NCBI RefSeq assembly: GCF_900095795.1
Contig: NZ_LT608328.1
Span: forward strand, 3,279,001 to 3,343,000
DNA: 64,000 bases
Direction of reading: 5' to 3'
Source of the DNA: Petrimonas mucosa
GTDB lineage: Bacteria > Bacteroidota > Bacteroidia > Bacteroidales > Dysgonomonadaceae
Notes under the pieces: generated by a model
Database searches by the model: none
Seen by the model: the letters and a program-made list of their open reading frames with translations, nothing else
Told to the model about the DNA's origin: nothing
Position numbers and translations under genes: made by a program
In this document: piece after piece, positions 1 through 10,903 of the stretch
How positions within the stretch are numbered: position 1 is the first letter of the stretch
Layout of the letters: each line of letters starts with the position of its first letter

Positions 1-535
1 GGCTTGGCCAGTGACAGACAAACAGGTCGAGCGTATCTCCGGTGACGGTTTTTCCGGCCACATGGAGAATGTTGCGCGTGGGACGGAGACGCTTGTCGCT
101 GAAGAGCACCTCATGTTCGTTTTTTTCCAGCAGTCTGAACTGATGCCGCTGATAGAGCAGCGCCACATCCACGCCTCGCTCGTCGGGAGAACTGGTGATC
201 ACATACTCATACCCTTGCGCCCGAAGCGGCGACCGCCGGGTGAGATCGAACAGCACGCTGTCGTTCTCAACCTCGCAGAGTCCCACCAGCGCCGGAGAGT
301 ACATGCCACCAACGGCCGTGATTACCCGGGTAATATTTCTCAGTTTTTCCCAATACCTCCACGGCTTCCATTTCATGGTCCCCTCCGGAAGGAACTCATC
401 ATCATCTTTCAGTGGATCATCGACGGTATCGAACAGGTTCTCCACATTGTAGAAGAGAATGCGAAAACCCGTGTCTGCAATGGAAAATGAGATGGCGACC
501 AGCAGAAGAGAGCAGGTCAGGAGAAACTTTTTCAT
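1..535 (-). CDS. Endonuclease/exonuclease/phosphatase family protein, secreted (partial, cut by window edge)
   Basis: Reading the minus strand from the ATG at 533-535 gives an open frame that leaves the window at position 1, so only about 178 N-terminal residues are seen. It begins with a signal peptide (MKKFLLTCSLLLVAISFSIA). Motifs typical of the EEP (DNase I-like) superfamily follow: FYNVENLFD near residue 30, LVGLCEVEND near residue 85 carrying the metal-binding Glu, and DLFVCHWP at the cut edge, where the catalytic HxP motif lies. Family knowledge suggests a metal-dependent phosphodiesterase or nuclease acting outside the cytoplasm; the substrate cannot be inferred. An AGGAGAG ribosome-binding site precedes the start. 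It lies 24 nt downstream of pepD on the same strand and is probably co-transcribed. Confidence 0.8.
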   Translation of the reverse strand, partial: MKKFLLTCSLLLVAISFSIADTGFRILFYNVENLFDTVDDPLKDDDEFLPEGTMKWKPWRYWEKLRNITRVITAVGGMYSPALVGLCEVENDSVLFDLTRRSPLRAQGYEYVITSSPDERGVDVALLYQRHQFRLLEKNEHEVLFSDKRLRPTRNILHVAGKTVTGDTLDLFVCHWPS

Positions 536-559
536 AAAGACAACTCTCCTTGCTCCAAT

Positions 560-2029
560 TTATTCCGTCTCCGCCGAAGATACATTCTCCAGAATCCGTA
601 CCAGGTAATTCCAGAATTTACCCACGGATGGAATGTTCATCCGTTCATCGGGCGAATGGACGTCAGTCATATCGGGGCCGATGGAGATCATGTCCAGTTG
701 AGGATATTTCTCAAGGAAGAGGCCACATTCCAGGCCGGCATGGATCGCCTTCACCTTTGCCTCCTTGTTGTAAAGGTTCTTATATTCATCTCTTGCCAGT
801 TTCAGGATATGGGAGTCGGTATTGGGCTGCCATCCCGGATAACCCTCATTGTGCACCACCTTCGCTTCGGCCAGTTCGAAGACGGCACGGACTCTATTGG
901 CAATATCCTCCTTGCGCGACTCAACCGAACTGCGCTGACTGGTGCCGATCTCGATAATATTGTTGTCCAGCATCTTGATAGACGCCAGGTTGGTTGAGGT
1001 CTCCACCAGCCCTTCGATATCGGCGCTCATGCTGATTACGCCGTGCGGGCAGGCATAAAGCGACTGTATCAGCCTTCTGGCAACACCCCGCTTGATGATT
1101 TTCGACGGCATCGACACCGACTCGAGCAATATCTCCAGACCGGGATCACTCTTTTTATACTCGTTCTGCACATTGGCAAGAAAAATATTGAGTTTTACCC
1201 GGATATCCTCCTTGTATTTCTCTTTAACCCCTACAACAGCATATGCCTCCCGGGCAATAGCGTTGTGTAGGTTTCCTCCACCAATCTCAGAGAGCACCAT
1301 CCCGTACTTCTTGTTCATGATTCCGTACAGGAACCGGGTAAGGATTTTGTTGGCGTTCCCGAGGCCCTTGTCAATATCGCTGCCCGAATGGCCTCCCCGA
1401 AGTCCCTTCACCTGAACCTTAAACCAGAAATAGTCCTCGGGGGCACTCTTCTCCTTGTACCGGAAATAGGCCTTTGTCCCTATCCCGCCGGCACATCCGA
1501 TATAGATCTCTCCCTCCTCCTCCGTATCCAAGTTCAGCAAAATGTTTCCGGTAATAAAGCCGGGTTCGAGCGAACTGGCGCCGGTCAGTCCCGTCTCTTC
1601 ATCCACGGTAAAGAGAGCCTCAATCTTCCCGTGGGCAATGTCGGTCGATGCCAGCACCGCCAACTGAGCTGCAATGCCGATACCGTTATCCGCCCCGAGG
1701 GTGGTTCCGTTTGCTTTTACCCAATCGCCATCGATGATGGTTTCAATCGGATCGTTGTCGAAATCGTGCGTCACATCGCTGTTCTTCTCGCACACCATAT
1801 CGACGTGCGACTGCAGAACCACGGTCGGCGATCCCTCTTTGCCTGGCGTTGCCGGTTTCGTAATCACCACATTGCCGACAGCATCTTTTCTGGCTTCCAG
1901 GTTATGCTCCCTTGCGAAGTCGAGCAGATAGGCGATAATCCTCTCCTCTTTCTTCGATGGACGGGGAATCTGTGTAATGTCGTGGAAATAATGCCAAACA
2001 ATTTTGGGTTCAAGGTCTTTGATATTCAT
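560..2029 (-). CDS. pepD: Aminoacyl-histidine dipeptidase (cytosol non-specific dipeptidase), M20 family
   Basis: The 489-residue protein matches the length and layout of PepD, a cytosolic M20C metallopeptidase that hydrolyses Xaa-His and other dipeptides. Visible zinc-site motifs are SHVDMVCEKN near residue 95, LGADNGIGIA near 130 (bridging Asp) and DEETGLTGA near 163 (catalytic Glu followed by a metal Glu). A later HAGLECG near 430 and a HSPDERM segment near the C terminus carry further metal and substrate ligands. The M20 lid or dimerisation domain lies between about 220 and 390. There is no signal peptide, so cytoplasmic peptide recycling is expected. The long AT-rich upstream gap (2030-2320) separates it from a divergent gene. 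Confidence 0.93.
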   Translation of the reverse strand: MNIKDLEPKIVWHYFHDITQIPRPSKKEERIIAYLLDFAREHNLEARKDAVGNVVITKPATPGKEGSPTVVLQSHVDMVCEKNSDVTHDFDNDPIETIIDGDWVKANGTTLGADNGIGIAAQLAVLASTDIAHGKIEALFTVDEETGLTGASSLEPGFITGNILLNLDTEEEGEIYIGCAGGIGTKAYFRYKEKSAPEDYFWFKVQVKGLRGGHSGSDIDKGLGNANKILTRFLYGIMNKKYGMVLSEIGGGNLHNAIAREAYAVVGVKEKYKEDIRVKLNIFLANVQNEYKKSDPGLEILLESVSMPSKIIKRGVARRLIQSLYACPHGVISMSADIEGLVETSTNLASIKMLDNNIIEIGTSQRSSVESRKEDIANRVRAVFELAEAKVVHNEGYPGWQPNTDSHILKLARDEYKNLYNKEAKVKAIHAGLECGLFLEKYPQLDMISIGPDMTDVHSPDERMNIPSVGKFWNYLVRILENVSSAETE

Positions 2030-2260
2030 AAAATCAGTTTAATTTAGATTCCGCATGCAGAGCCAGTTGCCTCGCAACAACAGCCTACCATGACGGAGAT
2101 TCGGCCGCAGGTTCGACAGCAATCCGAAAAGATGCGGAAATCGGGTTAATATCATGTAATCTATAATTAACATTCAAACTCCATTCTTGTTTAGATTATT
2201 ATTGGAAAAAGGGTGCGAAAATTGCAAAAAAGAGAAATTTTTTGCATCTTTAATCCCAAT

Positions 2261-2294
2261 TTTGAATTTTAATTGGCTATTTAAACTATCTTTG
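2261..2294 (+). promoter_or_regulatory. Bacteroidetes-type promoter for the 2321-3205 pair
   Basis: TTTG at 2261-2264 and TATCTTTG at 2287-2294 are separated by 22 nt, close to the Bacteroidetes -33/-7 consensus. They sit about 27 nt upstream of the ATG at 2321. No other such pair was seen in the 290-nt divergent gap. Confidence 0.6.
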
Positions 2295-2320
2295 CGCCAC
2301 AAAATTAATCAAGGATTAAA

Positions 2321-2539
2321 ATGATAACAACGCTACTGCTCGGTATTGCTGTCCTGTTCATGGCCATTCTGTTGATGGGTATAAAGGTCTTCTTTACGAA
2401 GAACGGCGAGTTTCCCAACACGCACATCGGCGGAAGCAAGGCTATGAGGGAAAGGGGAATCAGCTGTGCCACATCTCAAGACAGAGAAGCATCAAACAGA
2501 GTAAATCTGATTGACCAAATAATAAAAGAGAAAGTCTAA
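2321..2539 (+). CDS. Small conserved membrane protein (72 aa)
   Basis: The protein has one N-terminal hydrophobic helix (about residues 3-25). A short basic or polar tail follows with the segment GEFPNTHIGGSKAMRERGI and then a cysteine. I recognise this as a small membrane or secreted protein type that recurs in Bacteroidales next to OmpH-like genes, but no function is known to me. A good promoter precedes it, and the next gene starts 18 nt after its stop, so the two are likely one operon. Its small size and the conserved-looking tail suggest a regulatory or assembly partner in the envelope; that is inference only. Confidence 0.7.
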   Translation: MITTLLLGIAVLFMAILLMGIKVFFTKNGEFPNTHIGGSKAMRERGISCATSQDREASNRVNLIDQIIKEKV

Positions 2540-2557
2540 CACACAATTTATTAAAAA

Positions 2558-3205
2558 ATGAAGAATAATAATGCCTATATCTTTGGGGCAATTTTAGCCG
2601 TTGCAATCCTGATTTTATACATCTTGCATTTTACTTCCACACCGGGTAAAAACGGTGTAAAAAAAGGTAACTTCATCACGATGATGAACGACTCTTCCAT
2701 CACGCTTCCCGTAGCCTATGTCAATGTCGACTCTCTCCTGATGAACTATAACTTTGCAAAAGACTTGAACGAAGCACTGATGAGAACCGAAGAGAGTTCA
2801 CGCGCCAGCCTGACCCAGAAAGAGCGTCAACTGAATGCAGCCGCCCAGGAGTTTCAACGCAAGTTGCAGAACAATGCCTTCCTGAGTCAGGAGAGGGCAG
2901 AACAGGAGCAGCAGCGTATCCTGAGGATGCAGCAGGAATACCAGCAGATGGCAGAGAGATTGAGCCAGGAGTTTGCACTGGAGCAACAGAAACTCAACAT
3001 GGAGCTGGCCGATACGGTAAAGGTCCGTCTAGTCGAGTTCAACAAGGATAAGGGATACCAGATCATCTACAGCAATACGGGTGCCGACAATATCCTTTTT
3101 GCCGACGAGAAATATGACATCACCAAGGAGGTGACCGAGTTCCTGAACAAGAAATATGGTCCGGCAACCTCTGTAAACAATCCCGACAGCAGCAACAAGA
3201 AGTAA
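2558..3205 (+). CDS. OmpH/Skp-like periplasmic chaperone
   Basis: The 215-residue protein has an N-terminal membrane segment (about residues 8-27). PVAYVNVDSLLMNYNFAKDL follows near residue 50, the usual start of the OmpH/Skp domain. Residues 80-150 form a long Gln/Glu-rich coiled coil, and a beta-rich closing segment (GYQIIYSNTGADNILFADEK) resembles the Skp body. Skp-family trimers hold unfolded outer-membrane proteins in the periplasm. Here the first helix looks like an uncleaved anchor rather than a classical signal peptide. It is the second gene of a two-gene unit and is followed by a strong terminator at 3231-3265. Confidence 0.85.
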   Translation: MKNNNAYIFGAILAVAILILYILHFTSTPGKNGVKKGNFITMMNDSSITLPVAYVNVDSLLMNYNFAKDLNEALMRTEESSRASLTQKERQLNAAAQEFQRKLQNNAFLSQERAEQEQQRILRMQQEYQQMAERLSQEFALEQQKLNMELADTVKVRLVEFNKDKGYQIIYSNTGADNILFADEKYDITKEVTEFLNKKYGPATSVNNPDSSNKK

Positions 3206-3230
3206 GATCAGATATGGTCACTCGATACCG

Positions 3231-3265
3231 ATAAGGTTCTTTGCAAGAAGAACCTTATTTTTTTT
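3231..3265 (+). terminator. Intrinsic terminator after the OmpH-like gene
   Basis: ATAAGGTTCTT (3231-3241) pairs perfectly with AAGAACCTTAT (3248-3258) around a 6-nt loop. A run of T residues to 3265 follows. Confidence 0.9.
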
Positions 3266-3330
3266 CAATTCCGGTCCGGCAACCATTCCCTCCTTTTAGC
3301 AGGCAAGAGTAATTTTTCTATATTTGCAGC

Positions 3331-4518
3331 ATGAAACAGTGGCAAGCCTATCTGGAAAGACAGAAGCCCGAATACCTGCAAACCAGATTCCCCCGGGATA
3401 TCAGTGCCGGCATGGTGGTAGTGATTCCCTGTTACAACGAACAGGATGAGCTGATCACCCTGCAAAGCCTCTGCGACTGTACGTTGCCGGATGAAGGGGT
3501 AATCGTGGCTGTAATCATCAACTCCAGCGTGGTATCGCCGCACGAGGCTCTCCTCCGGAACCGGACAACCTTCAACGAGATCACTTCGTTTGCATCTAAA
3601 AACAACCGAGATTCCCTCCGGTTCTTTCCGCTAATTTTCGAGAACCTCCCGCGAAAGCATGCCGGAGTGGGGCTGGCCCGTAAAATCGGGATGGATCTGG
3701 CGATTCAACATTTCCTCGACACGGGCAACCGCGACGGTGTCATCATCTCCCTGGATGCCGACTGTACCGTCTCGCCAAACTTTCTCACCGGCATATCGGC
3801 TGCCTACAGGCAAACCGTAAAGCTTTGCTGTACGGTACAGAACTTCTTTCACCGGGTGGAGAACAACGACGAAAAACTGGAAATGGCAATCCGGCAATAT
3901 GAACAACACATCCGCTACTTCAGCCGGATGCTCAGGTTCATCGGATTCCCCTACCCTTACCACACCATCGGTTCGGCATTTTCAGTTGCAGCCGATGCAT
4001 ACGTTCGTGTCGGAGGGATGGGAAGGCAACAGGGCGGCGAGGACTTCTACTTCCTGCAGAAAGTTTTTGCATTTGGCAAGGTCAAAGAGCTGGAGCAGCT
4101 CCATGTCTACCCGATGGCCCGATTTTCCGACAGGATCCCGTTCGGCACGGGGCCTGCACTGCAGAAGATTGCCGACGAACCCGACGGAGAGATGAAGAGC
4201 TACCATTTCGACGCTTTCCTTGCGCTGAAAGAGCTTTTCGATCTACGGCACGCCTTCTTTAAACAGGATGGTTCTGTTATCCGGGAGAAGATAGGGCAGC
4301 TCCACCCTGCGATCGTCGAGTTTACAAGAAGATACGATGTAGTTCAGGAGATCGAGGAGTGTAACCGCAACAGCGCCACCCTACCCGCATTTGAAAAACG
4401 GTTCTTCCACCACTTCAACGCTTTCAAGATCATCAAGTACCTCAATTTTGTCCACCCTGCCTTCTTCCAGCCCGGAACATTATCCCTGCAAGTGGAGAAA
4501 TCGATCGGTTCATTTTGA
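3331..4518 (+). CDS. Family 2 glycosyltransferase
   Basis: The 395-residue protein opens its catalytic domain with VVVIPCYNEQDEL at about residue 30, the GT-A nucleotide-binding strand. ISLDADCTVSPN near residue 140 contains the DxD metal site. GGEDFYFLQKV near 235 is in the position of the acceptor-side ED motif of GT2 enzymes. No membrane helix is evident, so a soluble or peripheral enzyme is expected. The sugar donor and product cannot be told from sequence. It stands alone between two short intergenic regions with no other polysaccharide genes beside it, which differs from the dedicated locus at 49-59 kb. Confidence 0.85.
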   Translation: MKQWQAYLERQKPEYLQTRFPRDISAGMVVVIPCYNEQDELITLQSLCDCTLPDEGVIVAVIINSSVVSPHEALLRNRTTFNEITSFASKNNRDSLRFFPLIFENLPRKHAGVGLARKIGMDLAIQHFLDTGNRDGVIISLDADCTVSPNFLTGISAAYRQTVKLCCTVQNFFHRVENNDEKLEMAIRQYEQHIRYFSRMLRFIGFPYPYHTIGSAFSVAADAYVRVGGMGRQQGGEDFYFLQKVFAFGKVKELEQLHVYPMARFSDRIPFGTGPALQKIADEPDGEMKSYHFDAFLALKELFDLRHAFFKQDGSVIREKIGQLHPAIVEFTRRYDVVQEIEECNRNSATLPAFEKRFFHHFNAFKIIKYLNFVHPAFFQPGTLSLQVEKSIGSF

Positions 4519-4586
4519 GAATTGGCTCTTTTTTAATAACTTTGCACCTGGTTTAACAAAGGTTATCATAAAATAGAGATACCGTT

Positions 4587-5198
4587 ATGCTTGGATTCAA
4601 TACTGTAGAGATAGTCAGTGCTTTTCTGGTTCTGTTTGCCATTATCGACGCAACGGGATCTGTCCCCATTTTTTTGAACCTGAGGAGCCAGAACAAGATC
4701 ATCGAGCCGTTCAAGGCCTCGCTCTACTCCATTGTAATCCTGATCCTCTTCCTCTTTATCGGGGAGGCGATCCTGAAGCTTTTCCAGGTAGACCTCTCCT
4801 CATTTGCTATCGCCGGAGCCTTGGTGATCCTGATCATCTCCATCGAGATGATCTTCGGCGTGGAGATATTCAAGATCGACGACAGCTCTTCCGGAAACGG
4901 TTCGGCGACCCTTGTCCCGGTGGTTTTCCCGCTGATTACCGGTCCGGGAACCTTCACCACGCTCCTGGCAATGCGTGCCGAGTACAATACGGTCAACATC
5001 ATCATTGCCGTATTTCTGAACATTGCGGTGGTCTATCTGGTCTTGCGCTATCTCGACGGTGTGAAAAAATTGATGGGGGTAGGCGGTGTCTTTATCCTAC
5101 GTAAATTTTTCGGGGTAATCCTTCTGGCCATCGCCGTTCGACTTATCACCTCCAACCTTAGCGCGCTGATAGAATCGATCCAGTCACAGGCATTGTAA
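4587..5198 (+). CDS. MarC family integral membrane protein
   Basis: The 203-residue protein is almost entirely hydrophobic, with about six transmembrane helices. It shows the family pattern of an N-terminal DATGSVPIFL segment (after helix 1) and a central PLITGPGTFTTLL, the repeated P-x-x-x-G-P elements of UPF0056/MarC proteins. MarC was once linked to multiple antibiotic resistance, but that link was withdrawn for the E. coli protein, so the substrate is unknown. The coding density and length fit an intact gene. No neighbour suggests a role. Confidence 0.88.
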   Translation: MLGFNTVEIVSAFLVLFAIIDATGSVPIFLNLRSQNKIIEPFKASLYSIVILILFLFIGEAILKLFQVDLSSFAIAGALVILIISIEMIFGVEIFKIDDSSSGNGSATLVPVVFPLITGPGTFTTLLAMRAEYNTVNIIIAVFLNIAVVYLVLRYLDGVKKLMGVGGVFILRKFFGVILLAIAVRLITSNLSALIESIQSQAL

Positions 5199-5268
5199 CG
5201 CTACATTTATTGTATAGTTATAAGCAATATTTAACGTCGCAACCCCGGCCGGATAAACAAAAAAATCC

Positions 5269-5276
5269 TATATTTG
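5269..5276 (+). promoter_or_regulatory. Probable -7 box of the enolase promoter
   Basis: TATATTTG, followed by CGTG, matches the Bacteroidetes -7 element. It would give a leader of roughly 140 nt before the enolase ATG at 5422. No convincing -33 element is visible. Confidence 0.4.
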
Positions 5277-5313
5277 CGTGCCGGTTTCAGAACCGCTCTC
5301 CCGTTGATAATAG

Positions 5314-6705
<1,392 letters not shown>

Positions 6706-6725
6706 ACAGAGCCGCAAGTCAATTA

Positions 6726-6758
6726 AAGGGTGTGCCGGAAAACCGGCACATCCTTTTT
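6726..6758 (+). terminator. Intrinsic terminator after enolase
   Basis: TGTGCCGG (6731-6738) and CCGGCACA (6743-6750) pair around AAAA. The stem extends outward with AAGG/TCCTT, and CTTTTTCTTT follows. Confidence 0.85.
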
Positions 6759-6772
6759 CTTTATTGGTCCGA

Positions 6773-6855
6773 CCCGAACCGAAGATTATCCTGCAACCGC
6801 GACTGGAGGTGTTGCTGGAGCTTCACGCCGAAGTTCAGCCCGAACCGAAGATTAT
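6773..6855 (+). repeat. 17-bp direct repeat in the eno-transglycosylase gap
   Basis: CCCGAACCGAAGATTAT occurs at 6773-6789 and again, identically, at 6839-6855, a 66-bp period. The repeat lies between the enolase terminator and the next gene. No function is evident. Confidence 0.75.
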
Positions 6856-6933
6856 TCTGTGATGAGTTGGCGCATTTCTATTATATGTTGTATATTTGAC
6901 ATGAATAACAGTTAAAAGGAACTATCACGAACA

Positions 6934-7905
6934 ATGAAACGAAACAGCATATACATCTTTTCAATTATTGCCACCGCAGCCGTTATCGCATCTATAAACC
7001 TATCAAACAGCGATTTAGAGAAGGCGGAGAGTGAACGGCCACAGGTACTCTCGATGACGGCATCGGTAGAGATACCCGAAGAGATGACTTTTGCCGGCGA
7101 GAAGATTCACTTCGACAGGTACGATCTCCGCGAGCGGATGGACCGTGAACTGAACAGTTTTACCTACTTCCACTCCACCACCATGCTCCTCTTCAAACGG
7201 GCAAACCGCATCTTCCCGATAATCGAACCGATCCTGAAACAGGAAGGGGTGCCCGACGACCTGAAATATCTGGCAGTGATTGAAAGCAGCCTCGATCCGC
7301 GCGCAGTCTCCCCGGCCCGCGCCACCGGACTGTGGCAGCTTCTCTCGGGGACGGCACAGGAGCTTGGACTGGAGGTCTCATCCGAGGTGGATGAACGCTA
7401 CCATATCAGCAAATCGACCGTAGCCGCCTGCCGGTTCCTCAAGGATGCATACCGCAGATACGGCTCGTGGAGTGCCGCCGTCATGTCATACAACGGAGGG
7501 AAGGCCAGGATCACCAGCGAACTGAGTAAACAGCAGGCCGAAGAGGCCCTCGACCTTTGGCTTGTAGAGGAGACAAGCCGATACTACTTCCGTATGATGG
7601 CCATCAAGAGCTTGTTTGAAAATCCTTCGAAATACGGATTTATCCTTCGCGGCGACCAGCTCTACAAACCGATGGAATTCAAGGAGGTTAACGTATCAAC
7701 AGCCATCCCCAACCTGGCCTCTTTTGCCAGGGAGAACGGGATTACCTATGCCCAGCTGAAGGATTTCAACTCGTGGCTCCGCGACACCAAGCTCACCAAC
7801 AAACTGGGCAAAACTTACACCATTCTCATCCCTACCCGGGAGAGCCTCTACTACAAAAAAGGCGAGAAGATTAAAATTCACGACAAACGGTGGGTAACTG
7901 AATGA
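6934..7905 (+). CDS. Lytic transglycosylase (SLT domain, MltD-like)
   Basis: The 323-residue exported protein has an N-terminal membrane or signal helix (about residues 5-24). Its SLT domain (about 95-230) contains LAVIESSLDPRAVSPARATG, with the catalytic Glu in IESSLDP, then GLWQL and a later SYNGGKARI that fits the active-site cleft of family 1 lytic transglycosylases. These enzymes cleave the MurNAc-GlcNAc bond of peptidoglycan to form 1,6-anhydroMurNAc. The C-terminal part (about 245-320) lacks an obvious complete LysM copy but has a LysM-like closing segment (KLGKTYTILIPTRESLYYKK). Its stop overlaps the uvrA ATG at 7902, so translation may be coupled. Confidence 0.88.
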   Translation: MKRNSIYIFSIIATAAVIASINLSNSDLEKAESERPQVLSMTASVEIPEEMTFAGEKIHFDRYDLRERMDRELNSFTYFHSTTMLLFKRANRIFPIIEPILKQEGVPDDLKYLAVIESSLDPRAVSPARATGLWQLLSGTAQELGLEVSSEVDERYHISKSTVAACRFLKDAYRRYGSWSAAVMSYNGGKARITSELSKQQAEEALDLWLVEETSRYYFRMMAIKSLFENPSKYGFILRGDQLYKPMEFKEVNVSTAIPNLASFARENGITYAQLKDFNSWLRDTKLTNKLGKTYTILIPTRESLYYKKGEKIKIHDKRWVTE

Positions 7906-10751
7906 TCCATTTGAACAAGATGACTCCTGAAACAGAACAGATTGAAGTGTACGGTGCTCGCGTGCACAACCTCAAGAATATCGACGTAACCATCCCGCGC
8001 GATTCGCTCACGGTGATAACCGGATTGAGTGGAAGCGGCAAATCCTCCCTAGCCTTCGACACCATCTTTGCCGAAGGACAGCGGCGTTATATCGAAACTT
8101 TTTCCGCCTATGCCCGCGGATTCTTGAGCAAAATGGAGCGTCCGGACGTCGACAAGATCACCGGGCTGAGCCCCGTCATCTCCATCGAACAGAAGACTAC
8201 CAACCGGAATCCGCGCTCAACGGTGGGCACTACCACCGAAATCTACGATTTTCTGCGTCTGCTATTTGCCCGTGCCGGGGAGGCCTACTCCTACATCACG
8301 GGCGAGAAGATGGTGAAATACAACGAGGAACAGATACTGGAACTGATCCTGACCCGGTATCTCGGCAAAAAGATATATATTCTCGCTCCGGTTGTCCGGA
8401 ACAGGAAAGGGCACTACAAGGAGCTGTTCGAGCAGATCCGGAAGAAAGGATTCATCACTGTCCGTGTAGACGGGGAGCTCCGGGAGATCCTGCCCGGAAT
8501 GAAACTCGACAGGTACAAGAACCACAGCATCGAGGTACTGGTGGATAAACTGATCGTATCCAACAAGTTTGAAGACAAGCTCAAGTCGAGCGTCAGGACT
8601 GCGATGAAGCAGGGATCCGGATTGATCCTCATCCAGGATGCCGATTCGGGAGAGGTGCGCCACTACAGTCGCGAACTGATGTGTCCTACCACCGGACTCT
8701 CCTACCACGAACCTGCTCCCCACAACTTCTCGTTCAATTCACCGCTGGGAGCCTGTCCCAGGTGCAAAGGAATCGGAACCGTCGACTCGATCGATATCGA
8801 AAAGATCATTCCCGATCCCTCCATCAGCATAGCCAAAGGCGGGATCGTACCCCTGGGAAAGGAGAAGAGCAACCTCTTCTTCTGGCAGGTTGCCGCCATT
8901 TGCGAGAAGTATGGAGTAACATTACAGACGCCCATCCGGGATATACCGGAGGAAGCGATCAACGAGATCATCTACGGTACCGACGAACGGCTGAAAATCA
9001 AAAACGAGTCGCTGGGAAATTCCAACTACATGGTAAGCTACGAAGGAATTGCCAAGTATATCGACATGCAACAGGACGACGATGCGTCGGCTTCGGCTCA
9101 GAAATGGGCAGGGCAGTTCATCTCCACGTCGGTCTGTCCCGAGTGTAACGGACAACGGCTCAACAAGGAAGCACTCCACTTCAAAATAAATGGCAAGAAC
9201 ATTGCCGAACTGTCACAGATGGATATCCAGCAGCTTTACGACTGGATTCTTTCCGTGGGTGACCATATCTCGGAAAAACAACGGCTCATCGCCGAGGAGA
9301 TCAATAAAGAGATCCTCTCGCGCCTCCGTTTTCTTCTCGATGTCGGCCTGGGATATCTCTCCCTCTCGCGTGCATCGGCCACGCTCTCCGGCGGTGAGAG
9401 CCAGCGTATCCGGCTGGCCACACAGATCGGCTCGCAACTGGTAAACGTATTGTATATCCTGGATGAGCCCAGTATTGGCCTGCATCAACGGGATAACCAC
9501 CGGCTGATCGACTCGTTGAAAAAACTGCGCGACTCGGGCAATTCGGTGGTGGTGGTGGAGCACGACAAGGATATGATGCTTGCCTCTGACTATGTGGTAG
9601 ACATGGGTCCGTTTGCCGGACAACGGGGCGGCGAAGTGGTGTTCGAGGGCACACCCGAGGAGATGCTCAGAAAGAACACCCTCACCTCCAACTACCTGAA
9701 TGGAAAGATTGCGATAACGATTCCCCAAGTGCGGCGCAAGGGCAGTGGCAAAAAGTTGGTGCTGGAGGGTGCAACAGGCAATAACCTGAAAGGGGTTACC
9801 GTAGCTTTTCCGCTGGGCACCCTTATCTGCGTCACGGGCGTATCGGGAAGCGGAAAATCGACGCTGATCAACGAAACACTGCAACCGATCCTGAGCCAGA
9901 AGTTCTACCGCTCACTCAAGGATCCGATGCCCTACAGAAAGATAACCGGCATTGAGCATGTCGACAAGGTGGTGAGTGTAGACCAGTCGCCCATCGGCAG
10001 GAGTCCCCGTTCCAATCCGGCCACCTATACCGGTGTCTTTAGCGATATCCGCAACCTCTTTGCCGGCATGCCGGAGGCCAAGATCCGCGGCTACAAGCCG
10101 GGACGCTTCTCCTTTAACGTCAGGGGGGGACGCTGCGAAACTTGTGGCGGCAACGGATACAAGACACTGGAGATGAATTTTCTCCCCGACGTGATGGTCC
10201 CCTGTGAAGAGTGTCACGGGAAAAGGTACAACCGCGAAACCCTGGAAGTGCGGTTCAAGGGAAAATCGATCGCCGACGTGCTCAACATGTCGATCAACGA
10301 AGCGGTCGACTTCTTCGAGAATGTCCCCGCCATCTTGCATAAGATCAAGGTATTGCAGGAGGTCGGCCTGGGTTATATCAAACTGGGGCAATCCTCCACC
10401 ACCCTCTCGGGCGGTGAGAGTCAACGGGTAAAGCTGGCCTCCGAGCTGGCCCGGATCGATACCGGCAATACCGTTTATGTACTCGATGAACCCACCACCG
10501 GGCTCCATTTCGAAGATATCCGGATCCTGCTGGGGGTACTCAACAAACTGGTAGATAAGGGCAATACGGTGATCGTGATCGAGCACAACCTCGATATCAT
10601 CAAATGTGCCGACTACATCATCGACCTCGGACCCGAAGGTGGAGAGAAGGGGGGCAACGTGCTTGCCACGGGAACTCCCGAAGAGATCGTCAAAAACAGG
10701 GAGAGCCACACGGCAAGATACCTGAAGGAAGAACTCGACATCAGCCGGTAA
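7902..10751 (+). CDS. uvrA: Excinuclease ABC subunit A
   Basis: UvrA is the damage-sensing ATPase dimer of nucleotide excision repair. The 949-residue protein carries two ABC ATPase modules: Walker A GLSGSGKSS (near residue 45) and GVSGSGKST (near 647), signature LSGGESQRIRLA and LSGGESQRVKLA, and Walker B VLYILDEPSIGLH and VYVLDEPTTGLH. The second zinc module is intact (CETCGGNGYK...CEECHG). The first reads CPTTG...CPRC, so one Cys of the first pair is Thr; I recall this also in other Bacteroidales UvrA. The first ATG overlaps the previous stop; the in-frame ATG at 7920 (MTPETEQIEVYG) is an equally plausible start. Confidence 0.96.
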   Translation: MIHLNKMTPETEQIEVYGARVHNLKNIDVTIPRDSLTVITGLSGSGKSSLAFDTIFAEGQRRYIETFSAYARGFLSKMERPDVDKITGLSPVISIEQKTTNRNPRSTVGTTTEIYDFLRLLFARAGEAYSYITGEKMVKYNEEQILELILTRYLGKKIYILAPVVRNRKGHYKELFEQIRKKGFITVRVDGELREILPGMKLDRYKNHSIEVLVDKLIVSNKFEDKLKSSVRTAMKQGSGLILIQDADSGEVRHYSRELMCPTTGLSYHEPAPHNFSFNSPLGACPRCKGIGTVDSIDIEKIIPDPSISIAKGGIVPLGKEKSNLFFWQVAAICEKYGVTLQTPIRDIPEEAINEIIYGTDERLKIKNESLGNSNYMVSYEGIAKYIDMQQDDDASASAQKWAGQFISTSVCPECNGQRLNKEALHFKINGKNIAELSQMDIQQLYDWILSVGDHISEKQRLIAEEINKEILSRLRFLLDVGLGYLSLSRASATLSGGESQRIRLATQIGSQLVNVLYILDEPSIGLHQRDNHRLIDSLKKLRDSGNSVVVVEHDKDMMLASDYVVDMGPFAGQRGGEVVFEGTPEEMLRKNTLTSNYLNGKIAITIPQVRRKGSGKKLVLEGATGNNLKGVTVAFPLGTLICVTGVSGSGKSTLINETLQPILSQKFYRSLKDPMPYRKITGIEHVDKVVSVDQSPIGRSPRSNPATYTGVFSDIRNLFAGMPEAKIRGYKPGRFSFNVRGGRCETCGGNGYKTLEMNFLPDVMVPCEECHGKRYNRETLEVRFKGKSIADVLNMSINEAVDFFENVPAILHKIKVLQEVGLGYIKLGQSSTTLSGGESQRVKLASELARIDTGNTVYVLDEPTTGLHFEDIRILLGVLNKLVDKGNTVIVIEHNLDIIKCADYIIDLGPEGGEKGGNVLATGTPEEIVKNRESHTARYLKEELDISR

Positions 10752-10903
10752 AAGGGATGCATAAGCTTGTGAAGCTAAAATAAAAAGTTAAAAATCCCCT
10801 TTAACTGAACTTTTCACTTCAACCCTTGTTATAGTCCTGAAGAACAAAATTTAAGGCACGTAACCGGCACAGGGTTGCGTGATCCTGATCAATAAAATAG
10901 AAC